Shown here piece by piece: positions 49,857 through 60,037 of a stretch of 64,000 nucleotides of DNA. Every line of letters starts with the position of its first letter. Within the stretch, counting starts at the first letter, position 1. The notes under the pieces are model-generated. The model worked only from the letters and a program-made list of their open reading frames with translations, was not told the DNA's origin and did no database searches. The stretch comes from an uncultured Bacteroidia bacterium (GTDB taxonomy: Bacteria > Bacteroidota > Bacteroidia > Bacteroidales > Prolixibacteraceae): NCBI GenBank assembly GCA_903904515.1, contig CAIVCR010000076.1, positions 1 to 64,000 on the forward strand, given 5' to 3'. Made by a program: the position numbers and the translations under genes.

Positions 49857-52772
49857 ATGGCAAAACGAGCAATCCTTGTCCTCTTGTTTTTTCTGATATT
49901 TCATAATTTCGGAATCTCTCAAATTAAAAATATCGGGGTTCCGTTTATTCGTAATTACCCAAAAAGAGAATACAAGGCAGGTACCCAAAACTGGGGAATT
50001 GCACAGGATTCGAAGGGATTTATGTATTTTGCAAATAACGAAGGGTTATTGGTTTTTGATGGTGTTACCTGGCAATTGCATAAAATGCCCAACTCTTCAC
50101 TGACCCGGTCTGTATTTATCAATGAGAGCAAAGGCATCTATGTTGGTGCATATAATGAATTGGGGAAGATGGTATTTGGGAGCAATGGAAAATTAACGTT
50201 TAAGTCGCTCAAGAAATACATCCCCACTGAATATCAGAACTTCGACGATATATGGAACATTCATTCGTTTGACGGGAAGATCGTATTTCAATCATACTTT
50301 AATGCCTATATATTTGATAATGATACAACCATAACAGTATTAAAAGCTCCTGTCAGATTTCAAAATTCTTTCAAGGTCGGAGAGAAATTATATTTTAATG
50401 ATATTGATCGTGGATTATTTGAATTGGACGGTGATAAGCTGATTGAATTACCGGGATGCCAGCGTTTAAAAGGAGAGGAGATCTCTGCAATTCTTCCGTA
50501 TTCCGATGGTGATCAGTTTCTGGCATGCACCCTGAACAAGGGGATCTTTCTCTATAAGGGGAAACAACTGGAAGAGTGGAAAGTGACTGTGAATGAGTAT
50601 CTCAAAAAAACTCAGATATTTAGTGCTACACTCCTTCAAGATCATAATTGTGCATTTGGAACAATTCAGGATGGTGTCGTTATTTGTGATCCGCAGGGTG
50701 ATGTTGTTCATATTGTAAACCGGAAAAAGGGGTTGCAAAACAACACAGTGCTTAAAGTCTTTGCAGACCGGTCGGGCGATTTATGGCTGGGGCTGGATAA
50801 TGGCATCGACTATGTCAATATTAATTCGCCAATTACTTTTCTGAAGCAGTCGGAAGAAATTGGGGCTGGATACACCTCAATTATTTATCAGGGAAAGATC
50901 TATTTAGGTACCAATCAGGGTCTTTTTGTTAAGGATTGGGAGAAGAGAGACCAAAACAGCAGTTTTCAGCTGATTCCAAATACTTCCGGACAGGTGTGGT
51001 ACCTTGGAGTACATGATGGAGTTCTGATTTGCGGACATAACAAAGGGACATTTATTGTTGAAGGTGAGCACGCCCGGGAGATCTGTACAGTTCCCGGGGG
51101 ATGGAAATACCATATTCTAAAACGATTCCCCAATTATCTGGTGGGAGGGACCTATAGTGGGATGATCTTATTTAAAAAGGAAAACGGCACATGGAAATTT
51201 GTCAATAAGATCAAGGGCTTTAGCGAGTCCTTCAGGATTTTCGAGGAGGATACAGAGGGCAATTTATGGATGAGTCACGGATTTAAAGGGATTTACCGTG
51301 TCAGTTTTGGAGCTTCCCTTGACAGTGTGAAGTCATTTCACTATTATACCGTTAAAAATGGTTTGCCTACCAATTACAACCTGAATGTTTTTAAGATTAA
51401 GGGTCAGATTGTTTTTGCTGCAAATGCCGGATTATATCAGTATGATTCCGGAAATGATCACTTTGAAAAGAGTGTCTATTTTAATCAACTCCTCAATCCT
51501 GTTTCCGATTTCACGTATCTTCGCGAAGATGAAAATGGGAATATCTGGTACATCGCCTGGTTCCATGCAACCCACCGTGCCGGGGTATTCCGGATGCAGG
51601 AGGATGGAACATTTAAAAATTTCAGTGCACCGTTTATTTTGCTGAATGGAAAATTTATCAGCGGGTTTGAAGCGATCTATCCGTATTCTAAAGATCATCT
51701 TTTTATAGGCACCGAGGATGGTTTTGCCCACTATTCTCCGACTGCACACTTCAGTTACAATCCCGAATTTTCTGCCTTTATCACACGAGCTGTCGCTTTA
51801 AACCTGGACAGTACCTTCTATTTCGGTAATGCTTATCCTGCAGCCAAGGGGCAGTTACTTCCGAAGTATACATTCCGTTATCCCAAAAATGCCTTTAAAT
51901 TTTACTACGCTTCTCCGATTTATGACAATCCCGGAAGTGTGGAATATAGTTTTAAATTGTCAGGATTGAATAACGACTGGTCAGGGTGGAGCAGCTCCAC
52001 ATCAGTCGAATTTGCCCTCTTGCCCGAAGGAAACTATGGATTTAACATCAGAGCCAGAAATTCACTTGGGGTCGAAAGCCGAAGTGATGAAATTCAGTTT
52101 ACGGTCAGTCCTCCATGGTACCGGTCAGGATTCGCCATTTCAGCATATGTGATGCTACTAATTATGCTTGGTATTCTATCTGTTTTGTTGTTTATAAAAC
52201 GGTTGGAAATTTCGAGGAGGAAGGAGCGTTTGAAGCATCTTAAGGAATACCGGCAAAAGGAGAGCGAATATATTCAGCAGGCTGCGTTGGCTGAAAAAAA
52301 GATCATAAAGCTTAAAAATGAGAAGCTTAAAAATGAGATGATTCATCGCGATAAGGAATTGGCTAACCAAACAATGGATCTGATTCACAAAAACAAATTC
52401 CTGGCCAAGATTAAAGAGGATCTTGAGAAAATAAAGGGGTCGTCGTCAGATGAAATATTAAAGGGAAAAATCTCCTCGATGGTCACCAAAATCAGTAAAG
52501 ATGTCGACCATAACAAACAATGGGAAGTGTTTGAAACGGCATTTGATGAGGTCCATGAAGATTTTCTGAACCGGCTGAAAGCCCGCTTTCCCGCATTAAC
52601 CCCTAAAGAACTCAGATTATGTGCCTATCTGCGGATGAATATCTCCACCAAAGAGATCGCTCCGCTGATGAATATATCAATCAGAGGTGTCGAAATTTGC
52701 CGCTACCGCGTTCGAAAGAAGTTGAATATCGAGCGGGACACTAATCTGACAAGCCTGTTAATAGACCTTTAA
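49857..52772 (+). CDS. Propeller / Y_Y_Y / LuxR-type transmembrane regulator of glucan locus
   Basis: A 971-residue membrane regulator. After a signal-like N-terminus comes a two-bladed periplasmic beta-propeller (repeated NWGIAQDSKGFMYFANNEGL, GDLWLGLDNGIDYVNI, GNLWMSHGFKGIYRV). The Y_Y_Y domain is at about 680-760 (VEYSFKLSGLNNDWSGWSSS). One membrane helix (FAISAYVMLLIMLGILSVLL) and a coiled coil (KNEKLKNEMIHRDKELANQT) lead to a C-terminal LuxR-like HTH (TPKELRLCAYLRMNISTKEI, APLMNISIRGVEICRYRVRK). This is a one-piece sensor-regulator used by Bacteroidota to control polysaccharide loci. It has no phosphorylation or histidine-kinase domain. The susCD promoter is probably its target. Confidence 0.88.
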   Translation: MAKRAILVLLFFLIFHNFGISQIKNIGVPFIRNYPKREYKAGTQNWGIAQDSKGFMYFANNEGLLVFDGVTWQLHKMPNSSLTRSVFINESKGIYVGAYNELGKMVFGSNGKLTFKSLKKYIPTEYQNFDDIWNIHSFDGKIVFQSYFNAYIFDNDTTITVLKAPVRFQNSFKVGEKLYFNDIDRGLFELDGDKLIELPGCQRLKGEEISAILPYSDGDQFLACTLNKGIFLYKGKQLEEWKVTVNEYLKKTQIFSATLLQDHNCAFGTIQDGVVICDPQGDVVHIVNRKKGLQNNTVLKVFADRSGDLWLGLDNGIDYVNINSPITFLKQSEEIGAGYTSIIYQGKIYLGTNQGLFVKDWEKRDQNSSFQLIPNTSGQVWYLGVHDGVLICGHNKGTFIVEGEHAREICTVPGGWKYHILKRFPNYLVGGTYSGMILFKKENGTWKFVNKIKGFSESFRIFEEDTEGNLWMSHGFKGIYRVSFGASLDSVKSFHYYTVKNGLPTNYNLNVFKIKGQIVFAANAGLYQYDSGNDHFEKSVYFNQLLNPVSDFTYLREDENGNIWYIAWFHATHRAGVFRMQEDGTFKNFSAPFILLNGKFISGFEAIYPYSKDHLFIGTEDGFAHYSPTAHFSYNPEFSAFITRAVALNLDSTFYFGNAYPAAKGQLLPKYTFRYPKNAFKFYYASPIYDNPGSVEYSFKLSGLNNDWSGWSSSTSVEFALLPEGNYGFNIRARNSLGVESRSDEIQFTVSPPWYRSGFAISAYVMLLIMLGILSVLLFIKRLEISRRKERLKHLKEYRQKESEYIQQAALAEKKIIKLKNEKLKNEMIHRDKELANQTMDLIHKNKFLAKIKEDLEKIKGSSSDEILKGKISSMVTKISKDVDHNKQWEVFETAFDEVHEDFLNRLKARFPALTPKELRLCAYLRMNISTKEIAPLMNISIRGVEICRYRVRKKLNIERDTNLTSLLIDL

Positions 52773-53081
52773 TTTGGTTTTTTCCCGATGTAGTATAATT
52801 TATCTGTTAATGTGTATATATTAATTTGTCTAAATAGGCATTAATGTGCAGATAAACAGTGTTGTATATTATTATTGATGTATTTTTGATGTATTGAATA
52901 TTCTTAATTGATGTATTATTGTTGTATGTAATTTCATTTTTAATTAAAATGTTATAACTTATTTTGCGACATAAAATTTAAATCACAGTTAACTTATTGT
53001 CAATTAACATTAATTATTCTTAAATTTTTTATTAAATGCGAGGTAACTTTTCATTCACATTTCTAAATTCAATTTAAATTT
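52773..53081. promoter_or_regulatory. susC upstream region with phased TTGATGTATT iterons
   Basis: 309 bp, strongly AT-rich and long for a leader. TTGATGTATT occurs at 52875-52884, 52886-52895 and 52908-52917, and a related TTGTTGTATG at 52919-52928. Start-to-start distances are 11, 22 and 11 bp. No clear TAnnTTTG element was found. Regulation by the adjacent LuxR-type protein is inferred. Confidence 0.5.
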
Positions 53082-56000
53082 ATGAAAAAAACAATTTTAG
53101 TTCTTTTAACTATTGTATGTTCCTTGTTCGGTTATGGACAGGGTATACAAGTAAAAGGGGTTGTTACTTCTGCCGAAGACAGGCAGCCTATTCCAGGTGT
53201 CAGCGTTGTGGTTAAAGGCACAACGACTGGTACGACTACAGATGTCGACGGGGCTTATACTATAAAGGTTCCCGGAAATGCTACCCTAACTTTTTCTTTT
53301 GTAGGTTTAACCTCACAAGAGGTTGCTGTAAATAACCGCACTAAAGTCAATATTGCTCTGGCTTCCGTTGTGGCAGCCATTGATGAAGTGATTGTAGTTG
53401 GTTATGGTACTCAAAAGAAAAGTGTTGTAACCGGTGCCATTTCTACGGTCAAATCATCTGATCTTGATAATATGCCTACGCCGCGGGTTGAGGATGCTCT
53501 TAAAGGGAGAACTTCAGGGGTTACTGTTGCTTCAAGTTCGGGCCAGCCTGGCTCCGATGCAACGGTGAGTATCCGTGGTATTACTTCAATTAATTACACT
53601 TCTCCTCTATATGTGGTGGATGGAGTTCCTGTGGTTGTTGGCGGAATAGATTATCTAAATCAGTCAGACATCGAATCAATTGAAGTTTTGAAAGATGCGG
53701 CATCAGCTGCAATTTACGGTACTCAGGCTGCGGGTGGTGTAATTCTGGTTACCACTAAAAAAGGTAAAGTGGGTACAATGAAAGTGAATTATAACGGATA
53801 TGAAGGGACCCAGGCTCCTGAGCACACGATAAATCTGCTCAATGCAACACAATATGCAACATTACGAAATGAATCCTCACTTGCTGCAGGCAGAGGAATT
53901 ATTTTCGCTAATCCTCAGTCCCTTGGTGTTGGAACAAACTGGCAAAAGGCCATTTTCAATAACAACGCTATGATTCGAAACCATAATTTGAGTTTTAGCG
54001 GTGGAAACGAAAAATCAACCTTTTTTGCCTCGTTTGGCTATTTCGCCCAGGATGGAATTGTCTCTTCCGAAATTTCCGGGTACAAAAGGTTTACTGCCCG
54101 TTTAAACTCAGCTCATAAAATTAAACCTTGGCTGAACTTTGGGAATAACGTCTCCTATTCTCATATCAAAAGTAAAAGCATCTCTGCCAATGACTATTTT
54201 GGAGCCCCGTTAGCCTCCGCAGTTAACCTTGATCCTGTAACTCCGTTGGTTATAACCGATCCCAATGTATTATCGACAGAACCTTATGCTTCTCATGCAA
54301 GTTCTCTGCTCAGAGATGCAGCAGGAAACCCTTACGGTATCTCCAACTATGTTGGTCAGGAAATGTCTAATCCATTGGCTTTTGCCAAGAAACAACTGGG
54401 TAATTATGGATGGAGTGACAATATTGTAGGTAATGTTTATTTGGAAATTGCCCCGGTTAAAGGGTTGAAAATTAAAACCAGTATTGGTGCAAAGCTTGCT
54501 TTCTGGGGCTATGCTTCCTACACTCCGATCTATTTCCTGAGTAATACGCTTTCTAACCTGACCCAGAATTCATATAGTCGTACCCAGAACAGGGCCACAG
54601 ACTGGACCTGGACAAATACTGCAGACTATAACCGTTCATTCGGAAAGCACAATTTTGATTTATTGTTGGGGACTGAAGCTCGAGACGAGAGTGATGTGAA
54701 TATGATAGGAGCGACCTATTTGGGTATTCCAGCAACAAGTTTTGGGACCGCTTCTATGAATTATTCAATCCCTGTTGCCAATCGTCAGGCCTGGGGATCA
54801 GAAAATCAGCCTTACAAATTGTCTTCAATTTTCTCCCGTTTAACCTATGATTACGAAGGTAAATACCTATTTACCGGTATCATTCGTCGGGATGGATCTT
54901 CACATTTTGGTAGCAACAATGTCTATGGATATTTCCCCTCTGCATCATTTGGATGGGTAGCTTCCAGAGAAGATTTCTGGACAAAAAACGATGCTGTTAA
55001 CCTCTTAAAAATAAGGGTAGGTTATGGTGTAAATGGTAATGACAACCTTTCTCCTTTCCTTTATACCTCAACGATCGGAGCCCTTGGTGGGTATGCTTAT
55101 GGGAATACTGTAAACAATGCTCCTGTTACTGGCTATGGTCCAGGCGCCCCTGCCAATCCAAATTTGAAATGGGAACAGACAAGCCAATTAAATGTTGGGG
55201 TTGATGCTATATTGTTCAAAAATTTCACAGCTACCGTTGAGGTTTTCAAGAAGAAAACTACGGGGATGCTAATGGCCGTTAATCTTCCGGGTTATGTTGG
55301 TGCATCTGCCAGTCCTTACGGAAATGTAGCCTCAATGGAGAATAAAGGGATTGAATTCGATCTTGGTTACAATCAGAAATTCGGTGAGGTCTCTGTAGGA
55401 TTAAAGGCAAATGCTTCATTCATTGAGAATAAAGTTACTGATATTGGAACGAATAATTACCTGACCAATGCAACCATGATTGCGAGCACATATGAAGTAA
55501 GCCGCAAGGTGGTAGGACAACCGGTCAATGAATTTTACGGATTTAAGATTGGTGGCGTATTCCAAACTCAGGCTGATGTTGATAGTTATGTTGGCCCATC
55601 AGGGACCAAGATCCAGCCTAATGCCAAGCCAGGTGATTATAAATGGGTTGATACAAATGGCGATGGAACAATTACTGAGAAAGACAGACAATACCTTGGA
55701 AATCCAACTCCGAATTTAACCTATGGTCTGACTGCAAATATTGCTTATAAAGGATTTGATTTAGTGGTATTTGGACAAGGTGTTTCAGGTAATAAAATAT
55801 TCAATCAGTTACGCCGCCTTGATATCGTTGGAGCTAACTATATGAATAAAGCGCTGAGTCGCTGGACAGGTCCCGGAACTTCTAATACGTATGCACGTCT
55901 TTCTGACAATGATCCAAATAATAACTTTGCAAACCCAAGTAATTTTTATTTGGAAGATGGCGCATATTTCAGAATCAAAACTTTACAGCTTGGATATACC

Positions 56001-56195
56001 TTACCTAAATCGCTGATGGAACGTTGCCAAATTGAGAAATGCCGTATCTACGTCAGTGGTAACAACCTCCTTACACTCACCAAATATACGGGTTACGATC
56101 CTGAAATCGGTGGTGGCCAGGGAATTTACAGTATCGACCGTGGTGTTTATCCACAGGCACGATCATTTATGGTAGGACTTGATCTCACGTTTTAG
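53082..56195 (+). CDS. susC: SusC-type TonB-dependent outer-membrane transporter
   Basis: A 1037-residue outer-membrane barrel for oligosaccharide import. A signal peptide (MKKTILVLLTIVCSLFGYGQ) is followed by the carboxypeptidase-regulatory-like domain (GVVTSAEDRQPIPGVSVVVK), a plug domain (GVTVASSSGQPGSDATVSIR, YVVDGVPVVVGGID) and a long barrel ending in YTGYDPEIGGGQGI and MVGLDLTF. It works with SusD, 22 bp downstream. Length is typical. Confidence 0.96.
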   Translation: MKKTILVLLTIVCSLFGYGQGIQVKGVVTSAEDRQPIPGVSVVVKGTTTGTTTDVDGAYTIKVPGNATLTFSFVGLTSQEVAVNNRTKVNIALASVVAAIDEVIVVGYGTQKKSVVTGAISTVKSSDLDNMPTPRVEDALKGRTSGVTVASSSGQPGSDATVSIRGITSINYTSPLYVVDGVPVVVGGIDYLNQSDIESIEVLKDAASAAIYGTQAAGGVILVTTKKGKVGTMKVNYNGYEGTQAPEHTINLLNATQYATLRNESSLAAGRGIIFANPQSLGVGTNWQKAIFNNNAMIRNHNLSFSGGNEKSTFFASFGYFAQDGIVSSEISGYKRFTARLNSAHKIKPWLNFGNNVSYSHIKSKSISANDYFGAPLASAVNLDPVTPLVITDPNVLSTEPYASHASSLLRDAAGNPYGISNYVGQEMSNPLAFAKKQLGNYGWSDNIVGNVYLEIAPVKGLKIKTSIGAKLAFWGYASYTPIYFLSNTLSNLTQNSYSRTQNRATDWTWTNTADYNRSFGKHNFDLLLGTEARDESDVNMIGATYLGIPATSFGTASMNYSIPVANRQAWGSENQPYKLSSIFSRLTYDYEGKYLFTGIIRRDGSSHFGSNNVYGYFPSASFGWVASREDFWTKNDAVNLLKIRVGYGVNGNDNLSPFLYTSTIGALGGYAYGNTVNNAPVTGYGPGAPANPNLKWEQTSQLNVGVDAILFKNFTATVEVFKKKTTGMLMAVNLPGYVGASASPYGNVASMENKGIEFDLGYNQKFGEVSVGLKANASFIENKVTDIGTNNYLTNATMIASTYEVSRKVVGQPVNEFYGFKIGGVFQTQADVDSYVGPSGTKIQPNAKPGDYKWVDTNGDGTITEKDRQYLGNPTPNLTYGLTANIAYKGFDLVVFGQGVSGNKIFNQLRRLDIVGANYMNKALSRWTGPGTSNTYARLSDNDPNNNFANPSNFYLEDGAYFRIKTLQLGYTLPKSLMERCQIEKCRIYVSGNNLLTLTKYTGYDPEIGGGQGIYSIDRGVYPQARSFMVGLDLTF

Positions 56196-56217
56196 TAACT
56201 AAAAAAAATCACATACA

Positions 56218-57729
56218 ATGAAAATAAAATTTCTATTTTATACCTTAGTCTTTGCAGGTTTGATCCTCTTTGGAACTTCCTGTAGTAAGAGCTTCCTGAC
56301 CGTGCAACCAATTGCCCTGTCTTTGGAATCAAACTATTATCAGACTCCTGATCAGGCATTTAACGGTCTCGTTGCAATATACGATGCTGTAGCCCCTGAG
56401 GCTGGATATGGCCATAACTGGTATGCCAATAAACTTGGTCCGTTAAACAGTGCTGGTGATGAATGTTATGCCGGTGGAGGAAGTTCTTCCGATATGGATA
56501 GTTATCAGAGTTGGAATACTTACAATCTTTCTGCAGCAACCGGTCCGTCTGATATGTTCTGGGATCTTGATTATGCCGGAGTATACCGTGCTAACCTGCT
56601 GATAACCAAGCTTGATAAGGATATTCCCGGGCTTACCACAGAATTAAAAAACAGGTATGTCGCTGAAGCAAAGGTATTAAGAGCTTACTTTTATTTCGAA
56701 CTGGAACGTTTGTTTAAAAATATCGTACTCTCAACGGCTCCTATTACTACTGCCGAGATGTATACTCAGGTTCAGGCTAAGCCTGCAGATGTTTATACTC
56801 AGATTGAAAAGGATTTGACTGAAGCGATACCAGCATTACCGGCAACTGTCCCAACGGCCCAGGACGGAAGGATCACCTCGGGCGCTGCGACCGCAATGCT
56901 TGGGAAAGTATATCTTTACCAGGCAAAGTGGACCGAAGCTGCTGCAACTTTAAACAAGGTAAATTCCTCAGGTGTATATGCTTTAGTACCTAACTTTAAA
57001 GACATATTCAGTCCTGGTAATAAATTCAATTCAGAGTCAATCTTCGAAATTGTTCATACCAGCGCACAGTCTTCATGGTGGGGACCAAGTGATTTCCGTG
57101 GCAATGTCTATTGTACAATGGTTGGACCCAGAAGTTATTCCGCCGGTCCAGGCGCTGACGCTGATCATATCTATTATTCGGGATGGTCCTTCAATCCTAT
57201 TATAGCAAACTTTGCTAATTCAATGAAAAATGACCCTCGTTACGCAGCTACTGTTGCCGATTTGGATGGACTCAAAGCACTTGGCCAGGCCAATTATCAG
57301 GCGGGCTATATGAATACCGGATTTTTTGAACAGAAATGGTGTGCTCAATTAAGGTGGTTGGCCCCAACGGGTCAGGATGTTTTAAACTGGCCAAATGATG
57401 TCATCGAAATTCGTCTTGCAGATACTTACCTGATGGAGGCCGAAGCATCTGTACAAGCCGGTGCAACGGGTCGTGCACAAACTCTCCTGGATGCAGTCCG
57501 GAACCGCGTAGGACTCCCGTCTGTTCCTGCTACACTGGACAATATTTATGAGGAGCGCAGACTGGAACTTGCCACTGAAGGACACCGCTGGTTTGACCTG
57601 GTTCGTACCGGAAAAGCAGCTACTGTACTGTCGTTTAAAGGGTTTAAGGCCGGTACAAATGAAATATTGCCGATACCTTTATCCAGTATGAATAATACAA
57701 AACTTGTTCAAAATCCTGGTTACAACTAA
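56218..57729 (+). CDS. susD: SusD/RagB-type glycan-binding lipoprotein
   Basis: A 503-residue outer-membrane lipoprotein partner of SusC that binds glycan at the cell surface. The lipobox is at about residue 22 (LILFGTSCSKSFLTVQPIAL). TPR-like helices (AEAKVLRAYFYFELERLFKN) and the family end (YEERRLELATEGHRWFDLVR) are present. Confidence 0.96.
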   Translation: MKIKFLFYTLVFAGLILFGTSCSKSFLTVQPIALSLESNYYQTPDQAFNGLVAIYDAVAPEAGYGHNWYANKLGPLNSAGDECYAGGGSSSDMDSYQSWNTYNLSAATGPSDMFWDLDYAGVYRANLLITKLDKDIPGLTTELKNRYVAEAKVLRAYFYFELERLFKNIVLSTAPITTAEMYTQVQAKPADVYTQIEKDLTEAIPALPATVPTAQDGRITSGAATAMLGKVYLYQAKWTEAAATLNKVNSSGVYALVPNFKDIFSPGNKFNSESIFEIVHTSAQSSWWGPSDFRGNVYCTMVGPRSYSAGPGADADHIYYSGWSFNPIIANFANSMKNDPRYAATVADLDGLKALGQANYQAGYMNTGFFEQKWCAQLRWLAPTGQDVLNWPNDVIEIRLADTYLMEAEASVQAGATGRAQTLLDAVRNRVGLPSVPATLDNIYEERRLELATEGHRWFDLVRTGKAATVLSFKGFKAGTNEILPIPLSSMNNTKLVQNPGYN

Positions 57730-57762
57730 TTTATATTAAACAACTGATTAAAAAGATTTTAT

Positions 57763-58632
57763 ATGAAAAATAAGATATTAAAATCAATAAATACCGGGGT
57801 TATAACGCTGTTGATATTGAGCGTTACACTTCTCTATAGCTGTAAAAAGGAAACAGTCTATACGTTGGGTCCGGTACCAACCGACTCCCAGGTAACCATC
57901 TCAAAAACAGCGGGTGCTGATGCCAACCACTGGGTTTTGAAAAATACCTCAACAGTTACCGGTATAGCATACTGGGACCTCGGTAATGGTGCTTCAGTAT
58001 CTGGAAACGAAGTAACTGTTTTCTATCCTGACGTAGATACCTATAATATTGTTTTGACCCTTGTAACTAGTGGTGGTGTAGCCAGTTCTTCAATTACCCA
58101 CGCCCAAACTGTTGCCGATCCTAAAGCCGGTAATTTGGTTAAAGGTGGCAAATTTGTAACTGCAGAGGATATTGCACAATGGACCATTCAGCGAATTAAC
58201 GATAATGTTAATTCGACAATAACCTTTGCGAATGGTTGGGTAACCATTAAAAACAATGCGGAATCATGGGGTCAGGCCGCTGTTTATCAGCCAATACAAG
58301 TGGTAGCCGGTCAGAAATACAAAGTTGATTTAAAGTTTAAAACCGATGGTGTAAATAATGGTTGGTTCAAGGTATATGCCTGCACAACTCAACCTACACA
58401 AATGGTAGAATACACAGGTGCCATTCTTGTGACAGAGATTGGGATTTGGGGCAATGTGGGTGCAAAATCCGGATTGTTATCCACTATCTATAATCCTGAT
58501 GCAGGGCTTAAAAGCAGTTGCGTTGTCACTTTTCCTACCAGCGGGACTATCTGGCTCGAAATACAATCTGGTGCTGAGGATATGAAAGGCGGCGTTTCAT
58601 TTACAAATGTTGAATTCAGAGGTGTTCAATAA
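57763..58632 (+). CDS. Surface glycan-binding lipoprotein with PKD domain
   Basis: A 289-residue lipoprotein (TGVITLLILSVTLLYSCKKE) placed where SusE/SusF-like proteins usually are. Residues about 45-125 form a PKD-like domain (SKTAGADANHWVLKNTSTVT, IAYWDLGNGASVSGNEVTVF). The C-terminal 160 residues form a jelly-roll, CBM4_9-like, domain (AVYQPIQVVAGQKYKVDLKF ... WLEIQSGAEDMKGGVSFTNV). It probably binds the target glucan. Confidence 0.8.
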   Translation: MKNKILKSINTGVITLLILSVTLLYSCKKETVYTLGPVPTDSQVTISKTAGADANHWVLKNTSTVTGIAYWDLGNGASVSGNEVTVFYPDVDTYNIVLTLVTSGGVASSSITHAQTVADPKAGNLVKGGKFVTAEDIAQWTIQRINDNVNSTITFANGWVTIKNNAESWGQAAVYQPIQVVAGQKYKVDLKFKTDGVNNGWFKVYACTTQPTQMVEYTGAILVTEIGIWGNVGAKSGLLSTIYNPDAGLKSSCVVTFPTSGTIWLEIQSGAEDMKGGVSFTNVEFRGVQ

Positions 58633-58640
58633 ATAAGTTA

Positions 58641-58678
58641 AAACAGCCTGAAATTATCGTATTTTAGGCTGTTTTTTT
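58641..58678 (+). terminator. Terminator after glycan-binding lipoprotein
   Basis: AACAGCCTGAAAT and ATTTTAGGCTGTT form a stem (one G-U pair) followed by seven T residues. Confidence 0.8.
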
Positions 58679-58720
58679 GACACCTTACCTCAGATTTTAA
58701 TTTCAATCTATAAAACTTCT

Positions 58721-58762
58721 CAATAGCCGGTCATTTCCAAGGATTGGCCGGCTATTTTTATC
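58721..58762 (+). terminator. Second hairpin before first GH16 gene
   Basis: AATAGCCGGTCA (58722-58733) and TGGCCGGCTATT (58745-58756) form a stem with one wobble pair followed by TTT; it ends 17 bp before the first GH16 start and may act as an attenuator or processing site. Confidence 0.55.
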
Positions 58763-58778
58763 TTAAAATAGAAACCAA

Positions 58779-59978
58779 ATGAGCCATTTTAGAGGATTTT
58801 TCCTGATCACAATTACCGCTTTTCTGATTTGCTCCTGCAGCAAATCTAAAAGCACAATTACTCCGACACCTACCCCCATAATTCCTTCCCTGACATTGGT
58901 AGATGTTTCACATTTGCGTGATAATAAACAGGTCATCTCATTTCGGTTTTTTATAAATGTATCACCTGCAAGCGACAAAGATATTAAGGTCACTTATGCC
59001 ACATCTGATGGAACAGCCATAAGTGGTGCGGATTATACAGCAGTTTCGGGAATTTTGACTATTCCTGCCACTAAAACAGTCGGTTATGTGGATGTAAATG
59101 TGACCGGTGACAGCTTACGACAACCCAATCAAGTCTTCTATATGACATTGAGTTCCCCAGTCAATGCGACCATTTCCGGTACAGGGAAGGCAACTGGGAC
59201 AATTACAAACAGTGGCACTTATTATCCAAGTGACAGCGAAGGTTATTTCTCACCCTCAACTTATCCAGGATATACTTTAGCATGGAGTGATGAATTCAAC
59301 GATACTGCAATCAACACCAATATATGGAATTACGACATTGGGGGAAGTGGTTGGGGTAATAACGAACTTGAATATTATACTAACAGTACTAACAATTCTT
59401 ACCTGGCTAATGGCAAACTGGTTATTGAAGCCAGAAAGGAAACTATCGGAAGCAATAATTACACCTCCGCAAGGTTGAACACCTCGGGAAAAAAATCATT
59501 TCAGTATGGAAGAATCGATATACGGGCTAAAATTCCGGTTTCACATGGCATGTGGCCTGCCTTATGGATGTTAGGATCCAATATTTCCAGTTCCCCTTGG
59601 CCAGCTTGCGGAGAAACAGATATCATGGAATTAATAGGAAGTTCACCCAATAGAGTCGTGGGTTCAATTCACTGGGCACAGGCAAATGGGACATCCGGAA
59701 CTGTGAATAATGCCTATTTTTTAACGAAAGGGGATTTTTCTGAGCAGTTCCATGTCTTTAGTTTAATTTGGAAATTGAATTTCGTGCAGATTATTATCGA
59801 TGGAATGCCCTATATGACGGCTGATAATACCAGTATCAGTTCGGGTACCTGGCCTTTTAATGCCCCTTTCTTCTTTATATTTAATGTTGCCGTCGGAGGA
59901 GACTGGCCTGGTCCACCTGATTCGAGCACTCCGTTTCCTCAAAGGATGTTTGTTGATTATGTCAGGGTCTTTCAATAG
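58779..59978 (+). CDS. GH16 endo-beta-glucanase with Calx-beta domain
   Basis: A 399-residue lipoprotein (FLICSCSKSK) with a Calx-beta domain at about 35-140 (KDIKVTYATSDGTAISGADY) and a GH16 domain at about 165-399. The catalytic line is E279-T-D281-I-M-E284 (WPACGETDIMELIGSS), where the first Glu is the nucleophile and the second the acid/base. Substrate beta-1,3-glucan (laminarin) is the likeliest. It probably sits at the cell surface. Confidence 0.92.
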   Translation: MSHFRGFFLITITAFLICSCSKSKSTITPTPTPIIPSLTLVDVSHLRDNKQVISFRFFINVSPASDKDIKVTYATSDGTAISGADYTAVSGILTIPATKTVGYVDVNVTGDSLRQPNQVFYMTLSSPVNATISGTGKATGTITNSGTYYPSDSEGYFSPSTYPGYTLAWSDEFNDTAINTNIWNYDIGGSGWGNNELEYYTNSTNNSYLANGKLVIEARKETIGSNNYTSARLNTSGKKSFQYGRIDIRAKIPVSHGMWPALWMLGSNISSSPWPACGETDIMELIGSSPNRVVGSIHWAQANGTSGTVNNAYFLTKGDFSEQFHVFSLIWKLNFVQIIIDGMPYMTADNTSISSGTWPFNAPFFFIFNVAVGGDWPGPPDSSTPFPQRMFVDYVRVFQ

Positions 59979-60037
59979 GATAACAAAAGAATAAAACTTC
60001 ATCAGGCAGGAAAAAATATGTCATATAAAATAAAATC

